Source: Ailurus styani
Taxonomy: Eukaryota > Chordata > Mammalia > Carnivora > Ailuridae
Assembly: GCA_002007465.1 (NCBI GenBank)
Contig: LNAC01000780.1
Coordinates: forward strand, 372,001-436,000
Length of the DNA stretch: 64,000 bases
Direction: 5' to 3'
A program made the translations under genes and the position numbers. Of this stretch, positions 32,721-43,430 are shown in pieces. A model generated the notes under the pieces. It saw only the letters and a list, made by a program, of their open reading frames with translations, was not told where the DNA came from and made no database searches. How positions within the stretch are numbered: position 1 is the stretch's first letter; each line of letters opens with the position of its first letter.

Positions 32721-33899
32721 TTGAGTGTCCATCACCTTGCTATCTAATCTCATAAGTCAGTGCCAAAAGCCTTTGTCATAAGAAATGGTCCTGACCTTCA
32801 AAGAACATCTACCTTAGTTGGGGAATTCAAAACATAATCAATGAAATCACACTAATCATCAAAAGCTGCCTATATATGGCCCTTTATAGTTCATACCAAT
32901 CCACCATATTCCCTAAATGCCATGTATCATTCTACTTCCTTGCTTTCTTTGCACTTTTCCATAACCCTCAAAAAGCCAGGGGTTTTTTTTATTTTGTCCA
33001 TGGATCTCCTCCATAAGGGTCCTCACCAAAGTTCTCCCAGGTCTGACCACTTGAAATGAATGTGCTCACCTGCTATGCTGGCAGGGCATTTGTCAAGGGG
33101 CAGCACTTGTCACATTCATCCTCAGCCATGGCATTTTGTTGGCATTGCTGTCTCCTTCGAGGACAATGTATAAGAAGCACTCCCAGCTCACACTCACTTC
33201 CTGAATTTGGCAATGAGTTACTCTACTGAAGCTGACAATGGACAGAGGAGATGAGAGATCTGTAGGTCACCAAGAGATGTCTGAATCCTCTCAAGTCAAA
33301 GCAGAAAGGATAAGATGTTCAGAACTGATCAAGACCTATCTATATGATAGTCTATACCTTTATCAATGGTATTAATGTAGCTGGGGGAAAATGTATGATC
33401 AGAAGCATAATCTATATGGCCTTTGGGAAAAAAAAGAGTGCAAAATCCAAAAGCCAGCTGCATCCAGGAGAACCTAAGTTGAGATGGTTCTCCAATGTTT
33501 TCCTACCTTGGATAAGACAGCCCTCAAGAATCCCTCCACTGAGCCCAGGGCTGAAACTCTCTGACGAAGAATTTAGAGGCTTCGTTGAGAAAAGTAAATG
33601 TGTCATTGTAAATAAACACATCAATAGTCTAAGCTACACATTAGTCTCCTGTGAAGCTTGTCTGTATGACCAAAGCCTTGAGAGCCCAGAAAACTGCTAG
33701 CTGCCTGACAAAGTCAAATTTGTAGGTCTGCATGCCAAAGAAGTGCACAGAGAAGAGGCCCCATTCCATGGCTGATCCACCTGTCTCCCTGTCAGTAGGG
33801 GGTCTTCTGAAACTGTGATTTGCACCTCCCATCCCCAGGAGTCTGCTGGGGAGGGCTCTGGAGCTGGGGATGCATAAGAGGGCCCCAAACATCTCCGCC
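32721..33899. other. Unassigned sequence
   Basis: Nothing recognised. Confidence 0.45.
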
Positions 33900-34325
33900 T
33901 TCCCTTCAAGAGACAGAACATCTGCCCCTCACCTGGAGTCCGGGGCAGGCCTACAGCTGCTTTGACCATCAGACAGTGGAGGAAACCATGTCCTGAGACT
34001 GGTAGCCCGGTCATTGAGAAAACCTGACCACTTCCAACTCCTCCACTTGGATCCCCAAAGCTGACCATGGGAAAAGTCCAGAATAGAGAGAATGGCCCTA
34101 TGGAGAGGACCCAGAGGACAAGATGTCCCATAGAGACAGAGGCTGCATGGAGTAACACCAACCATCCAGCCCCATCTGACGGCAAGTGCTTGAGAAATCT
34201 CTAAAGAGACAGTAGAGGAAACAGCCAGCTGAGCCCCAGTTAACCCAAGGAATTGTGAGCTATCATTAAATAGTTGTTGTTTAAGCCACTAAGTTTGGGG
34301 GTAGTTTTTAGACAGAAATAGCTCA
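33900..34325 (+). mobile_element. ERVL-MaLR LTR (MLT1-like)
   Basis: The 3' end is clear: GAGCCCCAGTTAACCCAAGG, AATTGTGAGCTATCATTAAAT, then GTTGTTTAAGCCACTAAG and the TTTGGGGGTAG end block. The 5' part is poorly preserved and its limit approximate. The long antisense frame over it is not a gene. Confidence 0.65.
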
Positions 34326-34449
34326 TCAGTTCACCTTCCAAGGCAGTTCCCCTTGACCTCCCTTTCAAATGGACCTAGTCACTATTTACTGGATTGAGTT
34401 CAAAGCCTTACTCTATGGATTTCACCGGCTTTTCTCCTTCTGTATGAGA

Positions 34450-34560
34450 CATATTTAACAGGTAAGAACCCAAGCCTCAAATTGGTTAAGCAACTTGCCC
34501 AACGTTGCATAGCTAGTTAGAAAAAAAGTGGAACTAAATACAACTCACAAGCTGACTGTC
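34450..34560 (-). mobile_element. MIR fragment
   Basis: TTAAGCAACTTGCCCAACG, then TTGCATAGCTAGTTAG: the complement-strand MIR core (ACTTGCCCAAGGTCACACAGCTAGTAAG). Confidence 0.65.
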
Positions 34561-34581
34561 TGTACTGTTTGCTCCTCCAGA

Positions 34582-34641
34582 GCCCAGCCCGGCCCAGCCC
34601 GGCCCAGCCCCGCCCAGCCCAACCCAGCCCAGCCCAGCCCC
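34582..34641. repeat. (CCCAG/CCCGG)n GC-rich minisatellite
   Basis: Twelve CCC runs spaced mainly by AG or GG over 60 bp. The minus strand is GGGCT/GGGCC repeats with at least ten GGG runs spaced by 2 nt, strongly quadruplex-prone. Confidence 0.92.
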
Positions 34642-34734
34642 ACGGCTTCCCTCCAGCCTCACTGTCTGATCTTCACATAAACTCAGTGTTGTGCTCTGCA
34701 CGCTCTTCTCAGAACACACACCAAAAAACTGTCA

Positions 34735-34830
34735 TAAATGCAGGGACAGTTTCTTCTGATCTATAGTCCTCATAGCTTCTAAAATAGCACAGAGCACACA
34801 GTGGGAACCTAATAAATGTCTGATGTTTAA
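34735..34830 (+). mobile_element. L2 3' end fragment
   Basis: GCAGGGACAGTTTCTTCTGATC, TAGCACAGAGCACACAGTGG and AACCTAATAAATGTCTGATG follow the L2 3' end (GGGCAGGGA...GCACAGTGCCTGGCACATAGTAGGTGCTCAATAAAT). Confidence 0.65.
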
Positions 34831-34959
34831 AACACAGACCCATTTATCACAATAAAAATAGAGCAGACTAAAAATTACAAGAAATATGCCATGCACCAAG
34901 ATTTGTCTCTTGTGAGTCTGTTCTGGTCACTCTTTTTGCAGAAGCCTGACATGGGAAGA

Positions 34960-35200
34960 AGTGTTTCCATGCATTTCCTAGACTAATGTAATTGATTCTC
35001 TGATGAAGTGAGTTGCTGGGAAAATTTATTCAGCTTCCAGAATCTCCTGTAAGAGGAGTGCCTGGATCCTTCCCAGGCCATCTTTGCCCTGATGCAGAGA
35101 GCCTGAGAATGGGGTGCATATCATTAGCTCTTTAATTAAATTGATGGAGTTGGTTATTTCTCCTTAATCAATACTGTGATTATGTCAGTTATAAAAGCCT
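34960..35200. promoter_or_regulatory. Candidate conserved non-coding element
   Basis: Unique sequence with clustered homeodomain-type sites: CTAATGTAATTGATTC, CATTAGCTC, CTTTAATTAAATTGATGG (35,129-35,146), CTTAATCAATACTGTGATTA. No ORF. Regulatory status is purely inferred from motif density. Confidence 0.25.
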
Positions 35201-35369
35201 GCGATCCCTCTTCAAGCCTGGCAGAGAAAGAAAAAGTACATTGTGGCCAATTCTTTTGGAAGGGCTTCTGTGACATACATCTTTGAGCAGGATAGGAGAT
35301 GAAAGTTCCAATCTCCTTCTAACACGAACTTCATTTGGGATCTGGTGTAAATCAAAACTAAAGTGCACA

Positions 35370-35640
35370 TATCTATTAAGCACCTGCTATGGGCAAAGTA
35401 CCCTGCTTGCTAAGTGCTAGAGGAAATGATCATATTAAAAATGCCAAGCACGTGTTATGCTTATCAGATCAGAAAACACTTTCCATGTCAGCTCATTCAA
35501 TCCCCATAATGTTCCTCGAACAGGTAGACTGATCACTGATTTGCAGAAAACTGAGGTCATAAGAGGCTATGTGATACGCCCATGCTTACTCACCCAGGAC
35601 ACAGCAGAGCCAAGACTTCAAAAGGAAATTGTGATTCCAC
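35370..35640 (-). mobile_element. MIR/L2-type ancient repeat
   Basis: ATTAAGCACCTGCTATGGGC, TCAGCTCATTCAATCCCC, GCAGAAAACTGAGGTCATAAGAGG and CACCCAGGACACAGCAGAGC: complement-strand MIR core with an upstream segment. Confidence 0.6.
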
Positions 35641-36244
35641 ATTTATTATCCTTTCCAGGATGTGAGGAATTGGCAAATGAACAAAGTATAACAGAATCAA
35701 TATACGTAGATAGTTCGGAAAGGAAAAGACCATGTAGTCTGAGGGGGTCTGGTTAGGCTTCTGGGATTCAGGCTGGGTGTAGAAGGCTGCCCGTCCCCTG
35801 AGTGTGTCTGAGAGCAGTGGGTTGAAGGACTGAGTAGCAGGGACCTGTGGACCCAGAGACCTTCCTCCTGTCCAAAGAGCAGGCTGGAAAATCCGTGAGG
35901 CTTCCACATCTCCTGGGCACTGCACACTACAGATGGGCTGGGAGATGCTGTGATTACCTCCCTCACACGGAGGAGGGCCTGAAGCAGGAGAATTGGAGCA
36001 GGTCATCCATCCACAGCTAGGGCCCCTGGCCCCTACCCTGGACTGCTGCCTCCCAAGCCATGCTGCTACTTGCTGCATTTTCTTTTCAAGGGCCATAGGC
36101 ACTTAGTGATGCAGCCATGTTAAAGACATATCCTCCATGTCCCTACTGAAGCTTCCCCTGAGGACACACTGCCTCTTATACCCAGGCAACATGTCTAATG
36201 GAAAGGGCAATGGTTGTACAACCAGGATTCAAATCCTGTGTGGC
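35641..36244. other. Unassigned sequence
   Basis: Nothing recognised. A weak MIR-like stretch lies at 36,195-36,245. Confidence 0.45.
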
Positions 36245-36745
36245 CACCTTAAAACACAGCCATAAATTCTCTGACACACATTCCATGGGGGGTCGGGGGG
36301 GGTCACATAAAATGGGACTGGACTGACTTGTGACTTCTTCAGTGTTTACAGTGGGGAGGAGGTAGCTGGGTGATTTGCTAGGTCAAGAGAAGACTTAGAG
36401 CTCCTGCTTTGGTCCTTAGGAATGCTTGGTCTCTGATGGTCCTCTTGGGACTCTTCTTCGAAAAGCCAGTCACCACATTGGATAAGCCCAAACTATATGA
36501 AGAGGCCACATGTAGGTGCTCTTGGCAACAGTTCCAGTGGACCCCAGCCTTCCAGATAGCCCCCACCTCCACAACCAGGTGTACCTACAGTCTCTGGAGT
36601 CCTTGATGGAGCAGAGATATCCCACAGTTCCCTTTCTGAAGTCCTGACCCACAGAATCTGTAGTGTAATAAATGGTTGCCATTTTATTCCACTAAATTTG
36701 GAGTTGGCTTGTTACCCAGCAAAAGGAAACCAGAACATCTCACTT
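36245..36745 (+). mobile_element. Old LTR (MLT1-like)
   Basis: The 3' block GACCCACAGAATCTGTAGTG, TAATAAATGGTTGCCATTTT, CACTAAATTTGGAGTTGGC, TTGTTACCCAGCAAAAGG...AACCAGAACA matches the MLT1-type LTR end (…TTAAGCCACTAAGTTTTGGGGTGGTTTGTTACACAGC). The 5' half is diverged. Confidence 0.6.
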
Positions 36746-37987
36746 CTAGGGACCGATTATGTGACTTTGGGCAAAACAGTTATCCTTTTTAAAGAGCCCT
36801 TTCTACAAAATAGCTATTTAAAAATAAAATACTGTTTCACATGATGTTATCAGGGCAAAATGAGACAGAGAATGTGGACCACTTGGCACAGAGCACAGCA
36901 CGGGTGTGAGTTTCCGTGTGAGATGAGAAAGGGACGTCAGTTGTCCTGACCAGGGCTCTGCATCTTCCATATTGTCAGACATCCCCCCTCACATCCTCTC
37001 AGGACTTAGTCTATACAGGGTAGACCTTTCAAATCACCTCCTCTCAACCTTGTTTCAGCTTATAGCCTGGTGGGATGAGAGGAGCTATAGCAAAGTCTGG
37101 ATTTTTCATGCATGGCACCCCCTTCTCTCTGGAGAGTCTGATCTTGACAACGGTAGGGAGAGGACTCCATGCAGTGGCCTTCACTGAAGCCCACCTGGCT
37201 CCCACAGTGACTCAGCACAGGGTGGACACCCATGTTCATTATAATAACCAAGTAGGAGGGGCTCTGGGGCCTCTTCAGCCAATACTTATCTTCACATTAA
37301 ATTCTGCATGAGTCTCATGATCAAAGTTCAAGTATGTCTGGCACATATGCTCACAGAGTGGCTTGGAACTAAGAAAATAATTGTCTGTGTGGGTCTCTTC
37401 CCTTCTGAGGACAGCGTGAGGACAGTTCTTTCAAGACTGAGACAAGGTTCCAAGCATCCTAGGAGGTGATAATTAGCTTCCTGCCCCCACAGGTTCAGGC
37501 CTGTGAGAGCAGAGGAGGGGAAGGGCCGCTCCCACTCCCTATGTGACCAGATGGAACCTGCCACACATTCTAAGAGGAAACAGCTCACAATTCTTTAATG
37601 CAGTGCTGACACACTCCACACACAAGTCCCCTATTCTTCAAAAAAAATTTCAACTTCTCTAAATCAGACATAACTAAATCAGAGAAACTTTTCCTCCAAG
37701 ACCAAAAAAACAAAAAACAAAAAAACCAAGATTAGTCAATACAGCCATCTCATAAATACACATCATCTACAGGAATGCCATAAATATCTGTGTGCAATTA
37801 TTATCATTACAGAAGCTGATAGGATGAGATCTCTGAGAGACAGAGGATCGTACACTGAAAACATCAAAATTCAGAGAAAGAAAGATCCTAAGAGGTTGTC
37901 CAGTCCATTTCAAATAGTTCTTATTAGAGATGGGAAAACAGACCTTGGCCTGCAAGAGGTAACTAAACCCCCAAATATACAGGGAAA
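36746..37987. other. Unassigned sequence
   Basis: No feature recognised. Confidence 0.5.
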
Positions 37988-38200
37988 TTTTTTTTTTACG
38001 ATTTATTTATTTTTATTTTAGAGAGAGAGAGGAGTATCCATGTGCAGCATGGGGAGAGGGAGAGGGAGAGAGAAAATCTCAAGGAGACTCCCTGCTAAGC
38101 ACAGAGCCCGACACAGGGCTTGATCCCAAGACCCAAAGATCATGACTTGAGCCAAAAACAAGAGTCAGCTGCTTAACCAACTGAGCCACCCAGGCACCCC
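37988..38200 (-). mobile_element. CAN SINE (old copy)
   Basis: A T run at 37,988, GA-rich stretch, and the head complement ending at 38,200 (gagccacccaggcacccc). The flanks ATACAGGGAAA (37,977-37,987) and ATACAGAGATA (38,201-38,211) look like a decayed target-site duplication. Confidence 0.88.
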
Positions 38201-40709
38201 ATACAGAGATAACACTTTGAGGAGCCTCTTTCCATTGTCATACTCTTGACCATGTGGGGTTAGCTGCACCTAAATAGCCACAAACCTGAAACTTGTCAGA
38301 GAGATTCATTCCACAGTACATTCTGAGGGGCTATTGGGTTATCAGCAGGAACAGTTATGAGGAACAGTCCTCACCCAGGCAGATGAGATCCTTCTTTTGT
38401 GGATATGATGGTCTCCTAAAGAGCAACAGTCACAATCACAGCGAAGATAATTCCAGATAATCAGTTGTCTAATGACCATAGAAAAGATGACGTTGTAGAG
38501 AATACCTAGGGCAGGGTAGGGTAAGGGATGCTACAGATAGGGGTCAAGCAAGGTTTATTTGAAGAGGGAATGTTGAAGTGAACCTGAAGAATGAAACAGT
38601 TCCAACTATGTGACAAACTCTCCAGCCAGAGGGAACTGCCAGTACTAAGGGCCTGAGGCAGGGAAGAACTCATGAACTAGTGGAGGGTCATATGAAGCAA
38701 AGACACCGCTGGAGGATTTTAAGTGGTATGTCTCATTGACAGAATACTTGCTGCCCAGTGGAAAATAGACAAAAAGGAGCAAAGCCAGTAGCTGCAGAGA
38801 AATGAGTTTGGGAGACCACGCAGTAGTCCTAGATGTGGCTTGGACCAGACTTGTAGCCATGGACATGGAGAGGCCAATGTGTTCTCCTAGAAAGTGCCCA
38901 CCAGCACCCCATTCCCCCAAGGGAAGTCAAAGCCTGTCTATCCAGCCACCAGTGGGAAGGAAGCAAGAGCTCTGCTTCCAGTGTCTCCAATGGGACGATC
39001 TGGATCCGCATGAAGGACACCCACTCCTGCGGAGGCTGTCCGTCTAGTGACAGCATTGGTCTTTCCATTCAGCCACATCCAAACACCAGCAATTCTCCAC
39101 ATTTTAAACATCTACCTCATTTATGCTCAACCCACTTAAGAGTGGCCAAGGAATAGTAACCAATATAACCCATACTGCATCAACCAGGGAGCAGAAGTGA
39201 TAGTTCTTTGCTATTTCATAGAGTACCAGAGATGGGATGGTCATGGCAGCCTGATTTCTGCTCCAAAATGCTCTTCTTTCAGCTTCATGTCAATCAGGCA
39301 ACTGGTCTTCCTGTCCACAGGGGCAGAGAGAATCTCCCCATCACCCTATGAGGCAGAGAATCTAGGGAACAGTGGCCAGAATGAGTTGGTGGACAGAGAG
39401 AGCATGCATTCAGGGCCAGGCCCAGGGGAAAGGTAACTGTTCTAAGGTTTCCCCAAGGGTGTAAATAGGGAGGACCTGATTTAAATGAAGTCCCACAGGA
39501 CATGTAGGGACACTGCTCAGTGGGCCACACCTGTATAATAATGGTTTCTCCCCTGCCAAGTGAGCAGGAATTGAAGGCCAGCTATGGATGTCTTCCATGG
39601 CCCTCATTATCAATTTCACACACAAATGGAAAGGGAATGGAATCTGCTTTTCCTATCAGGGTAGGAAAAGCCCTGGAACCAGGAGATATAAGAATAAGAT
39701 GGCCCTCCAGAGAGTAAACCATCACAAACACTATGACAGGCCATCCACAGGAAAAAAACCAAGAGACTTTGACCAAAGAATATATGAACCACCAGACTCT
39801 GCCTGAGTTGTCCCAGGTACCCCCTCAAGGAAAAATGGCTGTGACTATAGTTTAGTAAGCAGAAACTTGCCTTGCCCCTCTTTGGAAAAGTGCCATGCAC
39901 AGTACAGGATAAAAACTCAGAGCACTGGTGTTAAAAAGGCAGAAAGAGAGAGTACTCAGGCAAGCCCCAGGGAGAGGCTGTCCTGACCCACAACAACAAC
40001 CTCCTCAGAATGAGTTGTATCTGTGTCAACACAGAGATGGCGATTTCTGGATGACCTCCAGACACCATGACTCACTGTAGGATGATTCCAGACTTCCCCT
40101 CAAAATAATGAAGGCAGTCTCCCCACACCATATTCAAATGCACCATCTAGAAAAACAGAAACATGTGGTGTGAACAGTGGCAGAAAGAAAAAGAAGCCTG
40201 TAATCAAGAAGTGATTTAGGGTCCCACTGTTGGCCAACTCCTGTGGAGGAGAATCAGTCTTCTGTGAGGAGCTCCACTGGTACCTGCCATCTCCCAGTGT
40301 CTGGGACTCACATCAGGAGAATCCTCCACACACAGAGCTCTGTTGTTGAGCCCTGGTGTAATCTGGAGCAGTGTTAATGCAGGGATTCACCCAAAGCTCT
40401 CCCATTAATACAGGAAAGTGACTGCATTTCCAGAGCTCCGTTTGGCTAATTTATCAGACAGCATGACCTGTTGACAGCTACAGCTGTGTGGCATCTACCA
40501 CAAGCCTATCCAAAGTAGAGGTTTTTAAATGTACCATTAATCATGTGGAAAATTTCTGGAAAGGGCTGTTAAGAAATGACTAGTGGAGACAAGCAAGTAT
40601 TTGGAAGCCGGTGGACTAAAGGAATGAGTAGAATGACACTACATTGAGATCTGGGGAAATGTAGAAATGCAGAACAAAACAAAAAACCTTCACATCTAAA
40701 ATGTGGAAT
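38201..40709. other. Unassigned sequence, mostly unique
   Basis: About 2.5 kb with no recognised exon. The stretch 38,530-38,740 resembles the same unnamed ancient repeat as at 24,510. A candidate regulatory stretch lies at 40,350-40,570. Confidence 0.45.
40350..40570. promoter_or_regulatory. Candidate conserved non-coding element
   Basis: A motif-dense unique stretch: GGTGTAATCTGG, CCCATTAATACAGG, GGCTAATTTATCAG, an inverted repeat ACAGCTACAGCTGT (40,474-40,487, E-box halves) and GTACCATTAATCATGTGG. No open frame of note. Inference only. Confidence 0.25.
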
Positions 40710-40725
40710 AAGACTGTCATTCTTG

Positions 40726-42435
40726 GAGGGGAGGAGCAAGGTAGTGGAGGAGTAGGAGACATAAATTTCCTCGGGTCCCAGGAGGTCAGCTAGATAGTTA
40801 TTAAATCATTCTGAACACCTACAAACTCAACAGGAGATCGAAGAGAAGAAGAGCAACAATTCTAGGAACAGAAAAATGACCACTTTCTGGAAGGTAGGAT
40901 GAGCAAAGAAGTGAACCCGAGGTGATGGCAAGAGGTAGAGCAGCAAAGCACAAAATTGGAACTTTTAGAAGTCTGCTCCACAGAGGGAGGTCACTCCAGA
41001 GGCTAAGTAGGGGGTGGAGCCCTCTCGGGGACAGTGTGGTCTCAGGACCTGTGGGATCACAGAAAGACCAGGGGTGTCTGAGTGCGGCAGAACTCCCAGG
41101 TATCAAAAAGGGGAAACTGGCTGCAGAGACAGAGCTGAGCAGTGGGCTCTGATCTCAGGGTTACCTTAAACCATGATCCGAGGCATAGTCAGGCCACTGC
41201 TCCTAGAGCAGGGCAGATCCAGGGAGACTCACCTTCCTCCTCCAGGAGGAGTGGTGGTGGAGCGCACTTCAGGAATCTGCTGGGTTTGGAGACCAAATGA
41301 GGCCACGTGCCAGAGATAGAAATGCTCAGCCACTGGCTGGGTGAGCTCAGAGTGCAGCGAGAGACCAGGGAGACAGGAGGGCTTGACTGCTTTTCTCTGA
41401 GGGCTCATTCAGGAGTGGGGCCCTGAGCTCTTAGCATCTCCAGGCTGGAGATTGGGAAACTGCCATCTTCATTCCCAACCTCCAAAGCTGTACTGAAAGC
41501 ATTCAGGGAGCAAAAGCTCTGAGAGCAAATCCGAGCAGATTACTTAGCCTGGCCCCCAGCGAGGGTGGTGCAATTCCGCCTCAGGCAAAGACATTTGAGA
41601 ATCACTGCAAAAGGCTCCTCCCCCAGAAGATCAGCAAGAACATCCAGCCAAGACCAAGTTCACCAATCAATAAGAACTGTGGAACTCCAGGGCTAGGGGA
41701 ATTCAGCACATAGAATTCATGACTTTCTTCCCATGATTCGTTAGTCGTTCAAAGTTAAATTTTTTAAATTTTATCTTTTTCTTATTCTATTTTTTTACAT
41801 TTTTCCTCTTTCCTATTTTAACCTTTTTAAACTATTTTATCTTATCAATACTTATTTAAAAATCTTTCTTAATGTTCATTGTTATAGTCATATCCTATCC
41901 CTTCATTGTATTTAACCTTATTTTTTGTATACATACAAGTTTTTCTTTCTTTAACATTTTGGGATACAGTTTCTTCTAACAGATCAAAACATACCCTAAA
42001 TCTAGCATAGGGCTTTGTTCTCATTTTCAGCCTAATCACATTCTCTCTCTCTTTTTTTTATTCTTTTTTTTTCTCTTTTTTCAAACCAACTTATCGATTT
42101 GCTTTTTGAATCTTTTTTAATTTTCATCTTTACAGTCATATTCCATCCTTTCATTGTGTTTACCCTTATTTTTGTATATATATAAGTTTTTCTTACTTTA
42201 AACCTTTAAGAGGCAGTTTCTCCTAACAGATCAAAATACACCCAAAATCAAGTGTGTGGCTCTGTTCTATTCACCAGTCTAATTATGCGTGCGTGTGTGT
42301 GGTTTCATTTTATTTTGTTTTTCTCCTTTCTTCTCCAGGTTTTGGGCCTCTTCTGATTTAGTGTATATTTTTCTGGGGTCATTGCTACCCTTTTAGTATT
42401 TTGTTCTCTCATTCATCTATTCTTATTTGGATAAA
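40726..42435 (+). promoter_or_regulatory. L1 copy B 5'UTR (decayed promoter)
   Basis: Aligns by eye with the copy A 5'UTR but many CpG positions read TG or CA. It contains an extra internal duplication: the segment near 41,876-42,030 (TTTTTTGTATACATACAAG, CAGTTTCTTCTAACAGATC) recurs at 42,122-42,280 in altered form. Copy A lacks this repeat. Confidence 0.75.
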
Positions 42436-43352
42436 ATGACAAGGCAGAAAAACTCACCTCAAAAAAAAGAACAAGAGGCAGTACTGATGCCTAAGGACCT
42501 AATCAATATGGACATTAGTAAGATGTCAGCACCAGACTTCAGAATGATGATTATCAAGATGCTAGCTGGGCTTGAAAAAAAGATAGAAGATACTAGAGAA
42601 TCCCTTTCTGGAGAAATAAAAGCCCTTCCTGTAGAAATAAAAGAACTAAAATAGAACCAAGTTGAAATCAAAAAAGCTATTAATGAGGTGCAATAAAAAG
42701 TGAAGGCTCTTACTGCTAGGATAAATGAGGCAGAAGAGAGAATTAGTGATATAGAAGACCAAACGATGGAGAATAAAGAAGCTGAGAATAAGAGAGATAA
42801 ACAAATACTGGATCACAAGGGGAGAAATTGAGAGATAAATGATACCATAAGATGAAACAATATTAGAATAATTGAGATCCCAGAAGAAGAAGAAGAAAGA
42901 GAGAGAGGGGCAGAAGGTATATTAGAGTAAATTATAGCAGAGAAGTTCCCTAATTTGATGAAGGGAACAAGAATCAAAGTCCAGGAGGCACAGAGAACCC
43001 CCCTCAAAATCAATAAAAATAGGTCAGCACCTCATGATCTAATAGTAAAACTTACAAATCTCAGTGACAAAGAGAAAATCCTGAAACCAGCTCAGGAGAA
43101 GAGGTTTGTAACATACAATGGTAAAAATATTAGATTGACAGCAGACCTATCCACAGACCTGGCAGGCCAGAAAGACTGGCATGATATATTCAGAGTGCTA
43201 AATGAGAAAAATATGCAGCCAGGAATACTATATCCAGCTAAGCTGTCATTGAAAATAGAAGGGAGAGAAAAAGCTTCCAGGACAAACAAAAACAAAAAGA
43301 ATTTGCAAATACCAAACCAGCCCTACAGGAAATACTGAAAAGGGTCCTCTAA
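42436..43352 (+). pseudogene. L1 ORF1 pseudogene (copy B)
   Basis: Starts at ATG 42,436 (MTRQKNSPQ). Stops occur in the ORF1 frame at 42,652 (TAG) and again after NEVQ (TAA near 42,694), with more in the coiled-coil part. The C-terminal domain is readable from 42,955 but shifts frame near 43,270-43,300, so the normal LQEILKRVL end at 43,350 is out of frame. No functional product is expected. Confidence 0.9.
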
Positions 43353-43430
43353 GCAAAGAGAGAGCCTAAAGTAACAGACCAGAAAGGAACAGAGACAATA
43401 TACAGTAATAGTCACCCTACAGACAATACA

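Noticed and set aside
33697..34185. 162-codon minus-strand open frame
   Set aside because: It lies mainly over an MLT1-like LTR and has no known domain or supporting signals.
34569..34766. Proline-rich open frame (repeated PAQPSPAQP-like units)
   Set aside because: Translation of the CCCAG minisatellite; no gene context.
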